NCBI RefSeq assembly: GCF_900079725.1
Contig: NZ_LT599032.1
Span: 2,061,904-2,125,903 of the forward strand
From: an uncultured Dysgonomonas sp.
Lineage (GTDB): Bacteria > Bacteroidota > Bacteroidia > Bacteroidales > Dysgonomonadaceae
Direction of reading: 5' to 3'
DNA: 64,000 nt
Shown here: positions 1-13,200 of the stretch, piece by piece
How positions within the stretch are numbered: position 1 is the stretch's first letter
How the letters are laid out: the number at the start of each line of letters is the position of its first letter
The notes under the pieces: generated by a model
Told to the model about the DNA's origin: nothing
What the model saw: the letters and a program-made list of their open reading frames with translations, nothing else
The model's database searches: none
Made by a program: the position numbers and the translations under genes

Positions 1-1014
1 CGTAAATGGCTGATAGTAATAAGTTTGTTTGTCTGGTCTGGTGTAACTATGGCTATGGGGTTTACTCACGATATGAACCACCTCTATATCCTGCGGGCCA
101 TCATGGGGATAAGCGAAGCTTTCTATGTTCCGGCAGGACTATCACTCATTGCAGATTATCATCAGGGTAAGACACGGTCTCTAGCTATTGGTGTTCACAC
201 ATCAGGTATTTATCTTGGACAGGCTTTAGGTGGTTTTGGTGCAACTCTGGCCAGTATCACTTCATGGCATTTCACATTCCATACATTTGGAATTATAGGT
301 ATGATATACAGTATTGTCCTGATTTTGTTCCTCCGCGAAAAGAAAACATATCAAGTGAATACAACAGAAAAAAAGACATTCAGAATGGAATTATCGGCAG
401 CTTTTAAAGGGTTGAGTATGTTATTCAGTAATATTGCATTCTGGGTTATCCTATTTTATTTCTCCGCCCCTAGTTTACCTGGATGGGCTACAAAAAACTG
501 GCTTCCGACCTTATTTAGTGAATCATTGAATATGGATATGGCGCAGGCCGGACCATTATCCACCATGACTATGGCCTTGGCTTCGTTGGTAGGCGTTTTA
601 TTAGGTGGATATATTTCAGACAAATGGGTTGCTAAACACCTGAAAGGGCGTATATACACAGGTGCAATTGGTTTAGCTTTGACTTTGCCTGCGTTATTGC
701 TGATAGGATATGGAAGCGGTTTGTTTGTAATTGTTACAGGAGCTATTATGTTTGGTCTTGGCTTCGGTATATTTGATGTTAACAACATGCCTATTCTTTG
801 CCAGTTTGTCCCATCACGTTATCGGGCTACAGGCTATGGTTTACTTAATCTAGCTGGAATATCGGCAGGGGCTGTCATTACCAATGAATTGGGTAAGGCT
901 TTGGATGCAGGATATATGAGTCTGGTATTTTGTATTATGATAGTAGCCGTTGCGTTAGCATTGTTGTTACAGCTAACAGTTCTACGGCCTAAAACAATAG
1001 ATATGAAAGATTAA
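1..1014 (+). CDS. MFS transporter, 5' end outside window
   Basis: This is a partial major facilitator superfamily permease. The frame is open from the first base, so the true start lies upstream; the TTG at position 25 is internal. About 337 residues are visible, with some nine hydrophobic segments. A segment reading GISEAFYVPAGLSLIADYH is followed by a charged KTRS loop, as in transporters of the anion:cation symporter type that take organic acids, hexuronates or sugars. A mid-protein basic loop (REKKTY region, residues about 110-130) separates the two halves. The gene points toward the polysaccharide operon but lies on the opposite strand and ends in a strong hairpin at 1039-1063, so it belongs to a separate unit to the left. 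The substrate cannot be told from sequence. Confidence 0.85.
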   Translation, partial: RKWLIVISLFVWSGVTMAMGFTHDMNHLYILRAIMGISEAFYVPAGLSLIADYHQGKTRSLAIGVHTSGIYLGQALGGFGATLASITSWHFTFHTFGIIGMIYSIVLILFLREKKTYQVNTTEKKTFRMELSAAFKGLSMLFSNIAFWVILFYFSAPSLPGWATKNWLPTLFSESLNMDMAQAGPLSTMTMALASLVGVLLGGYISDKWVAKHLKGRIYTGAIGLALTLPALLLIGYGSGLFVIVTGAIMFGLGFGIFDVNNMPILCQFVPSRYRATGYGLLNLAGISAGAVITNELGKALDAGYMSLVFCIMIVAVALALLLQLTVLRPKTIDMKD

Positions 1015-1340
1015 ATAAATGGAGATAGATTCGTAGTAAAAGGGAGGGCGATGCCCTCCCTTTATTCATTAATCTCAATTATGTATAATATAATTGAAAA
1101 GTATACATCTGTTAGGTAAAATCTATTAGTGCTTCTAATAAGGCCATGTATTTTACTAATAAATATTCACATTATAAATTCCTTTGTATATTGAACACTA
1201 ACACAGAGGTTAAAATGATAACAATGGTAGAAAAACAAGCAATTATACACATGTACTCTACCGCGCATCACAGTAAACTAATCATAATAAAACAGTTATA
1301 AACATCAGCCTGGATATATAAGAGTTTTCCTTCCAGATGT
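1015..1340. other. Spacer between convergent MFS gene and polysaccharide operon
   Basis: This 326-bp gap lies between convergent genes. It holds a terminator hairpin for the MFS gene (1039-1063) and a hairpin at the end of the minus-strand operon (1298-1344). I see no gene, tRNA or repeat in the AT-rich stretch between them. Confidence 0.6.
1039..1063 (+). terminator. Rho-independent terminator after MFS gene
   Basis: A perfect 11-bp inverted repeat, AAAGGGAGGGC / GCCCTCCCTTT, encloses a 3-base GAT loop, 24 bp after the MFS stop codon. The GC-rich core and terminal Ts fit an intrinsic terminator. Because the arms end in A/T runs it could also act on the opposite strand. Confidence 0.85.
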
Positions 1341-1344
1341 TTAT
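1298..1344 (-). terminator. Hairpin at the 3' end of the polysaccharide operon
   Basis: ATAAACATC (1298-1306) pairs perfectly with GATGTTTAT (1336-1344), overlapping the stop codon of the BNR gene. The loop is long (29 bases), though CTGGA and TCCAG inside it extend the pairing. On the minus strand the hairpin is followed by TTTT a few bases on. It is a plausible terminator for the nine-gene operon, but the long loop lowers confidence. Confidence 0.45.
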
Positions 1345-2783
1345 TTTAATCTTTGAGGCTTAATTTCTTGTTTTTCCATTTTATAAGGCAACTTCCATAC
1401 GTTACCTTTACTATCTCCAAAGTATAGTTCCGATATACTCAATTTATCGGTATCTCCATCTCCCCAGAAATACATAAATGGATCTATTCCATTTACTACT
1501 TTTCTTATATAATTATTGTTTCTCTTACTGCTTCTTGTTACCTGTTTTTTCTTTTTCCATGTTTTGCCTTTGTCTTTGCTTTCCCACATAACTACTTCTC
1601 CGCCAGCGCCCCATTTTTGAGGGCCTTCTTCGGATGGAATCACCGCAAGCCATCTTTTTTCATCAATCCAAAGACTGCCTGTATCATAATTATTGTTGGA
1701 TGTCGTAATATGTTTGTTTATCCACTCTTTACCATTCCAACGAATGGTAGACCACTGCCTTGGTCCATTATCCGGTCCGGGCTCGGGACCTTTCCCTGAA
1801 AGATAAAGAGCTACAGGAAACCCATTTTCGTCAAATGACATGTCTTTTATATATACATTTTCACCTTTACTAAAAAACTCTTTCACCATAGTAGCATTAC
1901 TAACTTCAGTGATAGGTAAATTCAGAGGAGTATTCTCTACCGTTGTCCATGTATTACCAAAATCGGTAGTTTGCATATAATAAATATTAGTTCTACGATT
2001 TCCAACTCCATCAGGATGCCAATTATAGAAGAACCCTACCTTATCACCATCCTGTCCGCTGATTTGATAATGTCCTGCGTATTTGTCTGTCTTGCGCTTT
2101 ATTGCTACCAATTGTTTATCTTGCGTCCATTTCATACCCTCCTTATCGCTTGTATTAAAATACAATAGCCTTGCTCCATGATATTTTGTAAAAAGATGAA
2201 GAAAGCCTTTGTCCTTTATATATTTCGGTTGAGGATACGTCATTTCGTCTTCACTGATAAGATCAAATTTATCGACAGAATAAGGCACCGAACTTCTATA
2301 TTTATAACCCGGACGTTCTACCCCACGACCGCTGACAAAAACCCAAATATATCCTTTGGGGTCTAAGGCAATAGATGGATTATCATGGGGATCGTATACT
2401 CCCCCTTTATCATGAACTACTGTTGGCCTCGATACCGTTTTCGTCTTATGATCGAAACATGCTGCCATGCACAATAAGTAATTTCCATAATCTTTAGCGG
2501 TGTGTTTTTTCTCAGCGATATCCGCATTTGATGATCTACCTTCGGCGATTCCACCATAAACGAAAAATGTTTTATCCACTTCGGGTGCATAAATAGCCAA
2601 CGGTATATGTTTGGCAGTGTATGTCCCTAATCCTCCCGAATATTTATCTCCATACTTTGAATACTGTCCGAGGGTAAACCATGCGCCCTTAAATCCATCT
2701 ATCTTAGTGTTACTCATGGATTCCTGCGCATTTATCTCAACAGTTAAGAAGAGGATACTTAGAATTAAAAATATCTTTTTCAT
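1341..2783 (-). CDS. Secreted BNR-repeat (BNR_4-like) propeller protein, probable glycan-active enzyme
   Basis: The 480-residue product starts with a signal peptide (hydrophobic stretch to about residue 19, then NAQES). The rest looks like a beta-propeller: repeated aromatic/Gly blocks, for example YIWVFVSGRG near residue 150, and Asp-box-like DFGNTWTT and DKGKTWKK segments at about 275 and 410. The overall pattern resembles the BNR_4 group. In Bacteroidota that group includes families GH145, PL24/25 and PL42, which act on rhamnose-glucuronate linkages of arabinogalactan or ulvan. Last gene of the operon, 19 bp after the toroid lipoprotein gene. A role at a Rha-GlcA or uronate linkage is inference from fold and neighbours; a non-catalytic role is possible. 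Confidence 0.7.
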   Translation of the reverse strand: MKKIFLILSILFLTVEINAQESMSNTKIDGFKGAWFTLGQYSKYGDKYSGGLGTYTAKHIPLAIYAPEVDKTFFVYGGIAEGRSSNADIAEKKHTAKDYGNYLLCMAACFDHKTKTVSRPTVVHDKGGVYDPHDNPSIALDPKGYIWVFVSGRGVERPGYKYRSSVPYSVDKFDLISEDEMTYPQPKYIKDKGFLHLFTKYHGARLLYFNTSDKEGMKWTQDKQLVAIKRKTDKYAGHYQISGQDGDKVGFFYNWHPDGVGNRRTNIYYMQTTDFGNTWTTVENTPLNLPITEVSNATMVKEFFSKGENVYIKDMSFDENGFPVALYLSGKGPEPGPDNGPRQWSTIRWNGKEWINKHITTSNNNYDTGSLWIDEKRWLAVIPSEEGPQKWGAGGEVVMWESKDKGKTWKKKKQVTRSSKRNNNYIRKVVNGIDPFMYFWGDGDTDKLSISELYFGDSKGNVWKLPYKMEKQEIKPQRLK

Positions 2784-2802
2784 ATCTCGTTTTATTATAA
2801 TC

Positions 2803-5340
2803 TCAAATATTTATTTTTATGATTTGTATACCCCAAGCTTCAATTTCTTCAATGTTTGTTCTTTTCTTAACTTTTAAGCCTTTTTGTTTTGCTACAGAGG
2901 GATTGATACTCCATTTTACATTATTCACCTTTTGCTGTTGGTTAAGTAAAACAAGATAGAATGATTCTGTATTTTCCGCCTTCATGAAAAAATAATCTAT
3001 ATTTGGATTATCCACTTCCAGTAAATCGGGATATAATAACAAAGAGACTTTTTCATCGTTGAATGTCCCTTTCTCGAAACCAACAGGTTGGTGAGGACCT
3101 ACTTTAGGAGACACGTATCCTCTAGGAAAAGAAATAGTATTCCCCGATCTAATTTCAGCTTCTGCTACCAGATAATCCGTAATCCAGCCCACTTGCCACC
3201 AAGCATGATGGGGAAATACGCCCGGCCCTTCATCAAAACGTTTCCAATAATATGATGCTACATTATTTCCTTTATTCACAAAAGCATCCCGGCCTATCGC
3301 GGCGGCTCTCGCCATATCCAGAAAAATAGCTTCTTTCGTCAATTGATATATTCTAACAAACATACCCGCGTGGCTAGACAACAATATGGGACCATGATTG
3401 ACAGCAGAACCGATAGTACCGCCATGTTCGAATCCGAGCCCTACTTGCGAAAGTTGCCAATCTTGTACCTGTTTTCCCTTAAATATTTTCATTTCCGAAC
3501 TAGGTGTAGGATATGTATAGATAGATGTTGTGTATATTTTTGCCGTTTCTATCGCTGCGTCCAGATAAGTTTGTTCGGGTACTATTTCATACAAATCTAA
3601 CAATGCTTGTGCGCTTTGTGCAGTGGCAAAGTCGTTTACAAACCTAACGTCCCCACATACACCTGTAAAAGAACCATTTGCCACAGCATTTTTCACATAC
3701 CAATCTGCGCCTTTTACCGCTGCATCGAGATACTTTTTATCTTTTAGCATTTTGTAAGCAACAAACATTCCGTAAAACGTAGGTCTATAATCTTGTAAAT
3801 CTTTATATATTACTTCATGCGTATCTTTGTCAAAGGCTAAAGGCCAGCTTCCATCTTCTCGTTGCCAAGATATTAATCGCTCAGCTCCATCTTTCAATTT
3901 TTCTAATAATACACTGTCATTGGGTTCGTACAATAAAATGTTCGCAATATCTATAAGTGTATAATAAGTCAGCCCGATAGGCTCGTAATGATTCCCCCAT
4001 TCTTCTATGAATTTTTTCTTCTTCATCAAATAGTACTGCCCTTTAGCTGCTCCATGAAAGAAACCATCATTTTCATCCTGCTGAGCAATCTTAAAATTGC
4101 GTAAATATGGAAGTCTTGCTGTTTTTATTTTCTCATCATCAGTAATAGAAGCCAGCATCCACGCAGCAGCAATATCCGAATTTTTAATAGCATCATTTTC
4201 AGCTTCCGATACTGCACTCATGTATAATTGAGCTCCTATTTTAAGATTATTATAATCTGCAGTATTCCAGAAAGAAGTCTTATCGTCGGTCAGATATTTT
4301 CTCATGGATAAAATGCGATCAGTCAAAGATTTCGTAGATTCCTTGAGTGCTACTGATTGGTTGAAATCATAGATATTGTATACTGCATGTTTGTAAACAT
4401 CGAACCAATCGGACTGTTTGAGAGTAAACCTATATGCAAAGTTTATTGTATCGCCCTTTGTTTTTTGAGAACCTTCTTCCCCTAAAATCGGATGGTAAGC
4501 GGTGGGAGTCAGTTTTGATTTTTTATTCATATGCGACAAAGCTATTTTCCATATTTTATTATGTATTTCTTTGTCTTCGACATATCTTTCACTCACATGT
4601 TCGGGATTTACAATTACAGCCAAGGTATTTCCTGTCTTATTAGTAATAGCAGACATAGGAGATGTAATAGTACTTTCCCTGCATAGCACTGGAAATTCCG
4701 GTAATCCTTGTGCATACACATAGCTTAGATCGAAGTCTTCGTTTATTTTGTTGCCCTGAAAAAAACCGGGAACTACCCCCCATTCCAGCATATCTCTATC
4801 TATATTACCCAACGAAACCGATGCAAGTGAAAAATATCCGTCTTTGTAAGCAACAAATGAAGTTTTTACACAGATATCATGGGAATAATTCTCATCAAAC
4901 ATATAAGTGATCAATACCTTACCTATTTCCAACTCCTTGCTAAAAACAGCCGAATTATCGGATAAAGTTTCCAGCTCAGGATAAAAAGAATAGGGTTTGC
5001 CTGCTCTGTTCATTGGAACTTCGGATATTGCCCGCTTATATTTATCTATAACATATTTGAAATCTTCAGGAAAACTAGCCGTATCTCCATTTTGTTGTAC
5101 CACCGTCAAAGCAGTATCGGTTGGTTTTGTTTCCGAAAATAAGATTGTAATTTCTCCATCCGGGTTCCCCCATGATTTCCAAACATCCTGATTCTTATTT
5201 TTGACAGAAGAAATGATCCATCCATCCGATGTTTCTTTCCATTCTATTTTTATCTCTCCATTTGTCAATTCTGCTTTTCGGCTACATGCAAGAGTTAAAA
5301 TGGGAAAAATAAATATGATTAAAATCTTAAATAATTTCAT
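2803..5340 (-). CDS. Large lipoprotein with predicted alpha-toroid domain, candidate polysaccharide lyase
   Basis: The 845-residue product has a lipobox ending TLAC with Cys19, so it is probably anchored in the outer membrane. Residues about 25-330 are beta-rich. Residues about 340-720 hold repeated helical hairpins with many Trp, Tyr and His residues (for example SWQREDGSWPLAF near 475, and FPHHAWWQVGWITDY near 705), typical of an (alpha/alpha) toroid of lyases or six-hairpin glycosidases. A small beta domain closes the C-terminus. It sits between a GH2 gene and a BNR gene and shares the operon with GH105, which acts on lyase products. I considered the rhamnose-glucuronate lyase family PL27, which co-occurs with GH105 and GH145 in arabinogalactan loci. 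The match is from architecture only, so the family is unassigned. Confidence 0.6.
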   Translation of the reverse strand: MKLFKILIIFIFPILTLACSRKAELTNGEIKIEWKETSDGWIISSVKNKNQDVWKSWGNPDGEITILFSETKPTDTALTVVQQNGDTASFPEDFKYVIDKYKRAISEVPMNRAGKPYSFYPELETLSDNSAVFSKELEIGKVLITYMFDENYSHDICVKTSFVAYKDGYFSLASVSLGNIDRDMLEWGVVPGFFQGNKINEDFDLSYVYAQGLPEFPVLCRESTITSPMSAITNKTGNTLAVIVNPEHVSERYVEDKEIHNKIWKIALSHMNKKSKLTPTAYHPILGEEGSQKTKGDTINFAYRFTLKQSDWFDVYKHAVYNIYDFNQSVALKESTKSLTDRILSMRKYLTDDKTSFWNTADYNNLKIGAQLYMSAVSEAENDAIKNSDIAAAWMLASITDDEKIKTARLPYLRNFKIAQQDENDGFFHGAAKGQYYLMKKKKFIEEWGNHYEPIGLTYYTLIDIANILLYEPNDSVLLEKLKDGAERLISWQREDGSWPLAFDKDTHEVIYKDLQDYRPTFYGMFVAYKMLKDKKYLDAAVKGADWYVKNAVANGSFTGVCGDVRFVNDFATAQSAQALLDLYEIVPEQTYLDAAIETAKIYTTSIYTYPTPSSEMKIFKGKQVQDWQLSQVGLGFEHGGTIGSAVNHGPILLSSHAGMFVRIYQLTKEAIFLDMARAAAIGRDAFVNKGNNVASYYWKRFDEGPGVFPHHAWWQVGWITDYLVAEAEIRSGNTISFPRGYVSPKVGPHQPVGFEKGTFNDEKVSLLLYPDLLEVDNPNIDYFFMKAENTESFYLVLLNQQQKVNNVKWSINPSVAKQKGLKVKKRTNIEEIEAWGIQIIKINI

Positions 5341-5365
5341 ATTATTCTATTTTATTAGTTTAATC

Positions 5366-8494
<3,129 letters not shown>

Positions 8495-8518
8495 TTAAAT
8501 GTGAAAAATAAAGATTAG

Positions 8519-8560
8519 AAACAGATTCAGCACTTAATTATTTAAGCACTAAATCTGTTT
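8519..8560 (-). terminator. Hairpin between susD and GH2 genes
   Basis: AAACAGATT (8519-8527) pairs with AATCTGTTT (8552-8560), and CTTAA/TTAAG add inner pairing. It stands just after susD in the operon direction. It could attenuate transcription so that susCD mRNA exceeds that of downstream enzyme genes, or protect the 3' end of a processed susCD message. Only a moderate T-tract follows on the minus strand. Confidence 0.45.
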
Positions 8561-8575
8561 TCTATTTTTAAGAAA

Positions 8576-10264
8576 CTAATAACCAGGGTTTTGTTTTATA
8601 TTATCATTAATAAGAATTTCTTTTGATGGGATTGGCCATAAGTACTGACGATTAGCATCAAATTTACGTTCTACGAGTAATTTAATTTTTTGATTCTGAT
8701 ATAATGACGAAAAATCAGTAATCCCATCCTCATCTATTTTAGGAGTTTCGGAGAAAAACCATAATCCCTCATCTACCACATCACTTTTCAAATTAGCAGG
8801 ATCTAACAATCCATATATTGGCAAGTTTAAAACTTTTTCAGCCAGTTTCCAGCGAATAATATCCATATATCTGAGTCCTTCGAAAGCAAATTCCATTCGT
8901 CTTTCTAATCTTACAATCTTTCTCAATTTTGTGGCATCTGTTGTAGCGACAGATGGATATGCTGTGGTTTGAGTTCTTTCTACTCCGTAAGCTCTGGCTC
9001 TGATATCATTAATAGCATTTAACACTGTTTGATCTATTTCACCCAGCTCTATTTTGGCTTCAGCATACATCAACAAGACATCTGCATATCGCATGACGAT
9101 CTCATTCTTGTCGGCTTTGTGCCCATTCTGATTCCATGTATCGTCTACCCATTTTTTCCACACCAAACCGTTATATGATGCATACTGGGCAACTGCTCTA
9201 TTGTCAGTGTTTTTTATTTGTGCTCCTGTATTGTAATTTAATACCGTAAGAGCATCTGGATGAGGGTTATATTCAATACCCACATGTCTCGTTTTAAATT
9301 CAACAATCGTTTTTGTACATCTTGGATCTCTATTTAAGAATGGTTCTCTAGGATTGAATAAAGGTGATTCGTCAATAGGTTTCCCGTCGGTACATAAAAA
9401 AGCACAAAGCAAATCCCACGATGGAACGTATTGCCCCCATCCTCCGGCAGTACGTGGAGTGAAAGCTTGTGTACCGATATAAATACTTTGTTCTATGGAA
9501 CGAGGCCGGGTGAGAATAAATTCTTTGTTGCTTTTTGTTGAACTTAAAAAGATTTCAGTAAAATCATTATGAAGAGAGTAAACCCCTAAATCGATACATT
9601 TTTTTGCAGCATCGGCAGCTATGGCGTAGTCGCCTACATAAAGAGCTGCTCTCGCCTTGAAAGCATAAGCTACTCCTTTACTGTTTGCCCTTATTTCTCC
9701 TTCTATCTCTTTATCAAGTACTGCAATTGCATTATCAAAATCTTCATATACATATCGCATCACCTCTTTTTTATCTGTTCTGCCGATTTTAAAAGCTTCA
9801 CTAATTGAAGGAATAGTATGTGAAACATATACTACATCTCCATAATGAGCCACAAGCGAAGCATGCTGTATTGCTTTGACTAACTTTGCTTCAGCTTCCA
9901 ATTTTTTGACCAAGTCAGCAGGCACTCCAAGCTCTCGTGCTTTATCTAAATTGGCCAATAGTTCATTTGCTCTTCCTATTGCCGCATATTTATTAGTCCA
10001 TGTAGTAGTAGGGATTGATGACAATCCGTCGATTGTCCCTCCTGTAATATTATTTACCTCGTTTCTATTTGTCCAGTCATCGGTGTACGAATCATCATCG
10101 AGCGACCAATAAGCAATGTTGTACAAACTACGGACAGACATCATTAGCTCTTCTTCGGTTGTATACCAGTTCTCACTCGAACCCTCGGATAGTGGATTCA
10201 AATCCATATCATAACAAGACGTAAGCAATAATGTTATAAATATATATATAATCGTTCTTTTCAT
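8576..10264 (-). CDS. SusD-like outer-membrane glycan-binding lipoprotein
   Basis: The 562-residue protein has a signal peptide and lipobox with Cys17 (LLLTSC), then the usual SusD N-terminal stretch (DLNPLSEGSSENWYTTEEEL). TPR-like helices follow (residues about 110-230), and the C-terminal SusD domain ends in WPIPSKEILINDNIKQNPGY, a classic terminus of the RagB/SusD family. LERRMEFAFEGLRYMDIIRW at about 455-475 is the family signature. It caps the SusC channel and captures glycan at the cell surface. It lies 12 bp after susC in the operon direction, so the two are translated together. Confidence 0.95.
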   Translation of the reverse strand: MKRTIIYIFITLLLTSCYDMDLNPLSEGSSENWYTTEEELMMSVRSLYNIAYWSLDDDSYTDDWTNRNEVNNITGGTIDGLSSIPTTTWTNKYAAIGRANELLANLDKARELGVPADLVKKLEAEAKLVKAIQHASLVAHYGDVVYVSHTIPSISEAFKIGRTDKKEVMRYVYEDFDNAIAVLDKEIEGEIRANSKGVAYAFKARAALYVGDYAIAADAAKKCIDLGVYSLHNDFTEIFLSSTKSNKEFILTRPRSIEQSIYIGTQAFTPRTAGGWGQYVPSWDLLCAFLCTDGKPIDESPLFNPREPFLNRDPRCTKTIVEFKTRHVGIEYNPHPDALTVLNYNTGAQIKNTDNRAVAQYASYNGLVWKKWVDDTWNQNGHKADKNEIVMRYADVLLMYAEAKIELGEIDQTVLNAINDIRARAYGVERTQTTAYPSVATTDATKLRKIVRLERRMEFAFEGLRYMDIIRWKLAEKVLNLPIYGLLDPANLKSDVVDEGLWFFSETPKIDEDGITDFSSLYQNQKIKLLVERKFDANRQYLWPIPSKEILINDNIKQNPGY

Positions 10265-10276
10265 TTTCGTTCTTTT

Positions 10277-13200
10277 TTAAAAGTTAACAGATGCTCCAAA
10301 AATAAATGAAGTTGTTATAGGTTGGGAACCTCCTGCAGTTTCCGGATCCCATCCTTTAGGGTAATTATCAATAGAGAACAAATCATTTATCGCTGTATAT
10401 AATCGTATATTTTGTACCTTGAGAGTGTTTTGCAACCACGGCAATTGTAGTGTATAGCCTACTGTGATATTTTTCAATCTCAGATATCTCCCATTGAACA
10501 TCCAAAAATCTGATGTCGCATAGTTATTAGTAGCTCCGGAATATGTCAAGCGAGGATATTTTGCATGTACATTTTCTTCTGCCGGGTTATAATGACTCCA
10601 ATATCCGCTTTCTATGACATCTGTGATGTTACCTCTATTCTCAATCAAAGGTTGTACCATATATGTACTCATTATTGAGTTTTTCTTCCCCACACCTTGT
10701 ATTGTCAAGGAAAAGTCAATATTTCTATACCCCAGAGAGAAATTAGCTCCATATAGATATCTTGGTAAAGAACCTCCTAGCAAGGTCCTGTCATATTCCG
10801 GAGAAATAACTCCGTCAGGCACTCCGTTCGGTCCGCTTATGTCTTTATACTTGATGTCGCCGGGTTTTACTTGTTTATTTAAGACGGGAGAATTATCTAC
10901 CTCTTCTTGTGTTTGAAAAATTCCATCTGATAGATATCCATACCATTCGTCAAACTCACTTCCTTGTTTTTTAATCTTGCTTCCCAAAAATTCAGTACCG
11001 CCCAATTCTCCCATCTTTGACCTGAAATCGGACAGGTTCGCCGATAATGAGTAAAACCAGTCTTTCCCAATCTGATCACTCCAACCTACTTCGATTTCGA
11101 AACCTTTAGTACTCATTTTTCCGGCATTTACATCCGGATTTGTAGAGAATCCCATATACCGTGGGATCTCCAAGGCTAAAAGCATATCTTCTGTCGATTT
11201 ATCAAAATAGTCGGCACTCAGTCTGAGCCTGTTATTAAATAAATAGGTATCGATCCCGATGTTCCATGATTTTGTTGTTTCCCAGGAAATATCACTTACA
11301 GCATATTTATTCTGTGATGCGGTTTGTTGAGGTACAACATTATCTCCATTAATAAATAACACATTACTAAAAGATATTGCAGCTTGATATGGATAATTGC
11401 TCCCAATACGCTCATTCCCTAAAGTACCCCACGAGCCTCGGAGTTTGAGAAATGAAAGTATATTATTCTCCGGGAAAAAAGATTCTTCACTAATTACCCA
11501 ACCTGCTGAGACAGAAGGAAAAACACCCCATCTATGATCTTTATGGAAACGGGAAGAACCATCTCTTCTTACATTTGCCTGAAGTAAATACCTGTTTTTG
11601 AAATTATACATTATTCGTCCGAAGAAAGACTGATAGGCTGTTTCGTATGCATTCCCCGAATTGGAAAGTTCGGTAAGAGGGCCGATATCCAAATATGGAT
11701 ACTCTAAGACGTATTGATTACGGCCTGCATACAAATTCTCGTTAAATGTTTTATAGCCTTCATATCCAGCCATAAAATCGAAATTATGGTCGCTGAAAGA
11801 TTTGCTATATGTTGCAATTAATTGAGAAAGCAAGCGATAGGAGTCGTTCCGGTTTTCTTCTAATCTGGAATTATCAAAAGATGCATTATAACCTATAAAT
11901 AAATTGGGATCTTTGGCATCATAAAGTTTTACCTTCTTTTTGAACATCTTGCTTTTACTGTTATTATAAGTAGGAGAAAAAACAGCCGAAAGTTTAAATC
12001 CTTCAAATGGGGTAAAATCTAATGAGGCTTTCCCTAAAAAGTGATTGTGAGTATTTGTTGTTGTTCCTCCTTCTTTGCTAGCAGCATAAATATTACTTTT
12101 TCCACGTCCGTTTCCATACCTTCCATCACTCCATACCCCTGCCTGTACAGCAGTAGCCAGATTAATCTGAGGAAATGGATCGGCAACAGGAGATAGATTT
12201 TTCTGATTCCTGAAGTTTATATCCAATCCTACCGAAAGATATTCGTTTATTTTTATATCATTATTTACACGAAGAGTATATCTTTCAATATTCTTGTTAG
12301 CATACATTCCTTCTACTTTGTCATAACCAAAAGAAGCTTTTGTTCTCAATTTATTAGTTCCTCCCATTAAACTTACCAAATGACTTACACGAGGTGCCGT
12401 TTTGTCCAACACTAGATCGTACCAGTCTGTAATCGGATACAAGTCTGCATCTTCTGCATGGAGAGCATAATAATTTTCAATAAGTTCTTGAGCATAGGTT
12501 GGGTATTCATTTTTTCCATTTCCTGCATCATTCCATCTCAACTCGTTTTCCATTTGCATAAAACGTGTAGCTGAAACAAATTTAGGTGTCCTTGCCAATT
12601 TCTCCAATCCATATTCAAATGAATAATTTAGCTCAAACTTGTCCGATGTTCCACGTTTGGTAGTAATCAGTATTACGCCCGATGCTGCTCTAGAACCATA
12701 TATGGATGCAGAGGCTGCGTCTTTCAGCACGGATATATTTTCCACATCATTAGGATTGATATAATCAATATTGTCAACCGGTACGCCATCTACTATATAA
12801 AGAGGGTTGCTGTCACCAATAGTAGTTATCCCTCTTATTCTGATAGTACTACCACCTCCGGGTGCGCCATTATTACGAGTAACCATCACTCCGGGAATAG
12901 CCCCTTGCAAAGCTGTAGATAATTGCATAACCTTTCTGTCTGAAACAATATTTCCCGATATTGCACCTACAGCACCGGTCAGGTCTTTTTTCTTGACAGT
13001 GCCATACCCCACAACAACAACCTCATCCAAATCCTTCGTGTTCTCATGTAGTATGATTGGATATGAATTTGCTCTGTCAACAACAAATTCCTGAGTAATA
13101 TAGCCCAAATAGCTTATAATTACAATTGAGCCTTCAGAAACAGTTAGTTTAAATAATCCATCAGCATCCGTTAGAGTACTATTCATAGAATTATTTTTTT

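Noticed and set aside
25..27. TTG as start of the MFS gene
   Set aside because: The frame is open to the window edge and the TTG is inside a membrane helix; the gene simply starts upstream.
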